From the NCBI GenBank assembly GCA_964462515.1, contig CAYWXK010000006.1, forward strand, positions 42,041 through 106,040: DNA of 64,000 nucleotides, written 5' to 3'. This DNA comes from CAYWXK01 sp964462515 (GTDB lineage Bacteria; Planctomycetota; Phycisphaerae; Sedimentisphaerales; Anaerobacaceae). A model generated the notes under the pieces. The model searched no databases, was not told the DNA's origin, and saw nothing but the letters and a program-made list of their open reading frames with translations. The translations under genes and the position numbers were made by a program. Within the stretch, counting starts at the first letter, position 1, and each line of letters begins with the position of its first letter. Positions 61,561 to 64,000 of the stretch are shown here, in pieces.

Positions 61561-62109
61561 TTGCTGAAGGTAAGCGAAAATCCGCCTGTTATATGGCCTG
61601 AGGTGGAATCGATACAGAACTTTAGCGGGCAATGGTGGGTCGCACATACAAAAAGCAGAAATGAGAAGGCTCTGGCGCAGGATTTGATTAGTAAGAACGT
61701 CAGCTACTTTCTTCCGATGACGTGGAAGATCCAGCGGAAAAGTCGCAGGACAATACGGTCACTATTGCCTTTGTTCAGCGGGTATTTGTTTTTTTGCGGT
61801 GAAGAGCGCTCACGGCTTGAGGCGCTAAAAACCAACCGTGTGGCCAACGTAATTGAAGTGAATGACCAGCAGAAACTGGTTGATGAGCTGGTGCAATTTG
61901 AACAAGCAATACGAGCCGGTGCGTCTTTGGTGCCGCATAAGTATCTTAAAACAGGGCAGCGATGCCGGGTCATAGCAGGGCCGCTGGCCGATTTGCAGGG
62001 CTTGATTGTGAAGGCAAAAAACGCCACGCGTTTGGTGCTGCAGGTAGATATGCTCGGGCAGGCGGCGGGCGTGGAGATAGATATGGATATGATAGAGGTC
62101 CTTGAATAA
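61561..62109 (+). CDS. NusG/RfaH-like specialised transcription antiterminator
   Basis: 182 residues from a TTG at 61561 with GGGAG six nt upstream; an in-frame TTG at 61420 would add about 47 residues of repeat-like sequence. The NGN domain is clear (SGQWWVAHTKSRNEKALAQD, MTWKIQRKSRRTIRSLLPLF, SGYLFFCGEERSRLEALKTN). A KOW-type end follows (LKTGQRCRVIAGPLADLQGL). RfaH/UpxY/LoaP-type NusG paralogues typically lie at the head of long polysaccharide operons, which fits ugd and an epimerase downstream. Confidence 0.87.
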   Translation: MLKVSENPPVIWPEVESIQNFSGQWWVAHTKSRNEKALAQDLISKNVSYFLPMTWKIQRKSRRTIRSLLPLFSGYLFFCGEERSRLEALKTNRVANVIEVNDQQKLVDELVQFEQAIRAGASLVPHKYLKTGQRCRVIAGPLADLQGLIVKAKNATRLVLQVDMLGQAAGVEIDMDMIEVLE

Positions 62110-62127
62110 ACAGCGGGAGAAACAGAA

Positions 62128-63441
62128 ATGAAAATATGTGTTGTTGGAGTTGGTTACGTTGGGCTGGTGACGGCAGCATGTTTAGCAGAAGCAGGCAACA
62201 ATGTTGTATGCGTGGATAAGGACACCGATAAAATTGACGGCTTAAAAAACGGAATGCTGCCGATTTATGAGCCGGGTCTGGGTGAATTAGTCAAACATAA
62301 CGAGAGGCTTGGACGGCTGCAATTTACTACCGAGCTAAAATACGGGGTGGATAATTCACTTATTATTTTTCTTGCGGTAGGGACGCCATCATACGAGGAT
62401 GGGTCTGCAGATATATCGGCGATTTTGTCGGTTGCCAGCGAGATTGGCAAGTATCTTAGTGATTACAGGATTATTGCGATAAAAAGCACCGTTCCGGTCT
62501 GCACATATAAAAAGGTGATAGAAGTTATAAAGTCGAAGACGGAGGTTTCATTCGATTACGTGAGCAATCCGGAGTTTTTGAAAGAAGGCGATGCGGTTGA
62601 AGATTTTATGCGGCCGGACAGGATAATAATCGGAACGACGAGTCCGGCTGTGCAAAAAATAATGAAGCAGTTGTATAGCCCATTTATGCGAAAGAGCAGC
62701 AGGATATTGTTTATGGACCCTGCTTCTGCTGAACTGACCAAATATGCGGCAAATATGATGCTGGCGACGAGGATATCGTTTATGAATGAAATCTCGGCAC
62801 TATGCGAGAGGCTTGGTGCGGATGTAGAACTTGTAAGAGGTGGGCTTGGCAGTGACACGCGGATTGGGTCAGCCTTTCTTTTTCCCGGAGTAGGGTTCGG
62901 CGGCAGTTGTCTGCCGAAAGATATTCGGGCGCTGATTCACACCGGCTCTGTGCACGGTGTTGATATGGCGATAGCGAAGGCTGTTGAGCGGGTAAATATG
63001 GAAGCACGGGAGCGATTCGCAAAACGCGTTAAAGACTACTTTAGCGGTTCTGAAGACAGGACGGTATTAGCCGTATGGGGATTGTCTTTTAAGGCGAAGA
63101 CAGATGACATAAGGGAATCGCCGGCGATTTACTGCATAAAGAAGTTCCTTGATTGGAAGATGAATATAAAGGCCTACGACCCGGAGGCCGGGCCGACGGC
63201 AGCAGCAGCCTTAGGAGACAAAATAGAGATATTTCAAAATGGATATGATGCGCTGGATAAGGCGGACGCTCTGGTTATTTTCACGGATTGGCAGGAATTC
63301 CGAAACCCGGATTTTGATGTTATTGCGGCAAAATTAAAAAGCCCGCTTATCTTCGACGGTCGAAACCTGTATGACCCCGAGGTAGTTAAGAACGCAGGAA
63401 TCGAATATCATAGTATCGGGCGGGCTGTGATTTTGCGATAA
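62128..63441 (+). CDS. ugd: UDP-glucose 6-dehydrogenase
   Basis: 437 residues. NAD motif GVGYVGLVTAACLAEAGNNV, then YVSNPEFLKEGDAVEDFMRP and GSDTRIGSAFLFPGVGFGGS running into the catalytic Cys motif CLPKD. The C-terminal VLAVWGLSFKAKTDDIRESP completes the family pattern. It oxidises UDP-glucose to UDP-glucuronate. The gene starts 18 nt after the antiterminator stop, with a GGGAG site. Together with the epimerase at the right edge it would supply UDP-glucuronate and UDP-galacturonate for the surface glycan. Confidence 0.96.
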   Translation: MKICVVGVGYVGLVTAACLAEAGNNVVCVDKDTDKIDGLKNGMLPIYEPGLGELVKHNERLGRLQFTTELKYGVDNSLIIFLAVGTPSYEDGSADISAILSVASEIGKYLSDYRIIAIKSTVPVCTYKKVIEVIKSKTEVSFDYVSNPEFLKEGDAVEDFMRPDRIIIGTTSPAVQKIMKQLYSPFMRKSSRILFMDPASAELTKYAANMMLATRISFMNEISALCERLGADVELVRGGLGSDTRIGSAFLFPGVGFGGSCLPKDIRALIHTGSVHGVDMAIAKAVERVNMEARERFAKRVKDYFSGSEDRTVLAVWGLSFKAKTDDIRESPAIYCIKKFLDWKMNIKAYDPEAGPTAAAALGDKIEIFQNGYDALDKADALVIFTDWQEFRNPDFDVIAAKLKSPLIFDGRNLYDPEVVKNAGIEYHSIGRAVILR

Positions 63442-63468
63442 AGGGCATATAAAATAAAGGATAAAACT

Positions 63469-63834
63469 ATGGCATTTATTATACAGAGTTTGGGAATAGT
63501 ATTTGTTTTTGTGGGGATTCTGCATCTACTTAAGCCGGATATTGCCAAGCGAATAATGGGGTTTTTCAAGAAGGGCAAACGGATATATTTTGTCGGGCTG
63601 ATAAGGTTTGCGCTGGCGGTAGTATTCTTACTTGGGGCTCGCGAGTGTGACATAAAGTGGGTGATAGTAGTTTTTGGAATTCTTTTCATAATATCAGGAC
63701 TGATAACATTTATGTTGGGACCTCGAAGGGCCGGGCCGATACTCGATTGGTTTCAAAGGCAATCGAATATAGTTGTAAGACTAATCGCTATAATAATTTT
63801 AGCTGTGGGAGTAATCATCATATACTCGGCGTAA
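63469..63834 (+). CDS. Small four-helix membrane protein
   Basis: 121 residues: IIQSLGIVFVFVGILHLL, YFVGLIRFALAVVFLLGA, WVIVVFGILFIISGLITFML and IVVRLIAIIILAVGVIIIYS give four membrane helices with a basic loop (FFKKGKRIY). AAAGGA precedes the ATG. It lies between ugd and the epimerase in one direction. No named family is recognised. Confidence 0.75.
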   Translation: MAFIIQSLGIVFVFVGILHLLKPDIAKRIMGFFKKGKRIYFVGLIRFALAVVFLLGARECDIKWVIVVFGILFIISGLITFMLGPRRAGPILDWFQRQSNIVVRLIAIIILAVGVIIIYSA

Positions 63835-63862
63835 AACAAAGAAATTGTCAGCGTGACAGTGT

Positions 63863-64000
63863 ATGAAAGCATTGGTAACAGGAGCGGCCGGTTTTATTGG
63901 GTCACATTTGAGCGAGCGACTTCTCGCTGACGGATGGGAGGTATTAGGGATTGACAACTTCGACGATTTTTATGAGCCGCAAATTAAATGGCGAAATATC
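63863..64000 (+). CDS. NAD-dependent sugar epimerase/dehydratase, 5' part
   Basis: An ATG at 63863 opens a frame that runs off the right edge (46 residues). MKALVTGAAGFIGSHLSERL has the GxxGxxG nucleotide motif, and IDNFDDFYEPQIKWRNI resembles UDP-glucuronate 4-epimerases. This fits its place after ugd. The catalytic YxxxK lies beyond the window, so the exact activity is inferred. Confidence 0.85.
   Translation, partial: MKALVTGAAGFIGSHLSERLLADGWEVLGIDNFDDFYEPQIKWRNI

Overview
The window reads as a chromosomal segment of a Planctomycetota bacterium, most likely Phycisphaerae-like; this is an inference from gene content only. The signs are a prepilin-type protein with an H-X9-DG-like C-terminal motif, a PEP-CTERM protein, many large exported proteins ending in dockerin-like EF-hand repeats, LamG/PA14/GLUG/RCC1 domains, Tat-exported MR/MLE and DegT enzymes, GH29 and GH30 glycosidases, and two GroEL paralogues. 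Long AT-rich intergenic stretches hold several families of interspersed palindromic repeats.

Layout. 1-2.9 kb: 5' part of pheT (- strand), a Tat-exported enolase-superfamily enzyme and a PEGA lipoprotein whose tail is broken. 3.0-5.5 kb: an intact nucleotidyltransferase/HEPN pair, then an mntA/hepT pair (hepT has a nonsense codon) lying between intact folP and a diverged second copy of the folP 3' end. This is the most striking structure in the window. 5.4-13.0 kb: a long - strand series mlaE, mlaF, GlcD/GlcF-like oxidoreductase, DUF3788, amrS, pdxB, folP; pdxB carries an in-frame insert made from an interspersed repeat. 13.3-14.9 kb: a beta-helix/dockerin protein split by a TAG. 15.2-23.0 kb: a - strand chaperone block groEL2, alpha-L-fucosidase, groES, groEL1, dnaJ, grpE, fmdB. 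23.7-31.2 kb: a GH30 enzyme with a frameshifted LamG tail, and a 1378-residue RCC1-propeller/subtilase fusion. 31.4-37 kb: a purD remnant, Tat-exported DegT protein, DUF2089 regulator with a membrane protein, isochorismatase-like hydrolase, and an ECF sigma/anti-sigma pair. 37.5-49.4 kb: large exported dockerin proteins, a PEP-CTERM protein, lipoprotein and prepilin. 50-55 kb: nrnA, a CNNM/CorC protein, another nucleotidyltransferase module, DUF6498 and ribF. 55.5-57.7 kb: a His-rich membrane protein, a Fur-family regulator and an amidase. 57.8-64 kb: a GLUG protein, then the start of a surface-polysaccharide locus (manA, ATP-grasp, NusG-like antiterminator, ugd, epimerase).

Functional picture. 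The exported glycosidases and dockerin/LamG proteins suggest a polysaccharide-degrading lifestyle; the right end supplies nucleotide sugars for cell-surface glycan. At least four genes are interrupted by single stops or small indels (PEGA lipoprotein, hepT, beta-helix protein, GH30-LamG). This suggests either real decay of accessory genes or local assembly errors. Three genes have a -10 hexamer 7-8 nt before the start codon and no ribosome binding site, pointing to leaderless transcripts. All statements rest on reading the sequence; no database search was run.
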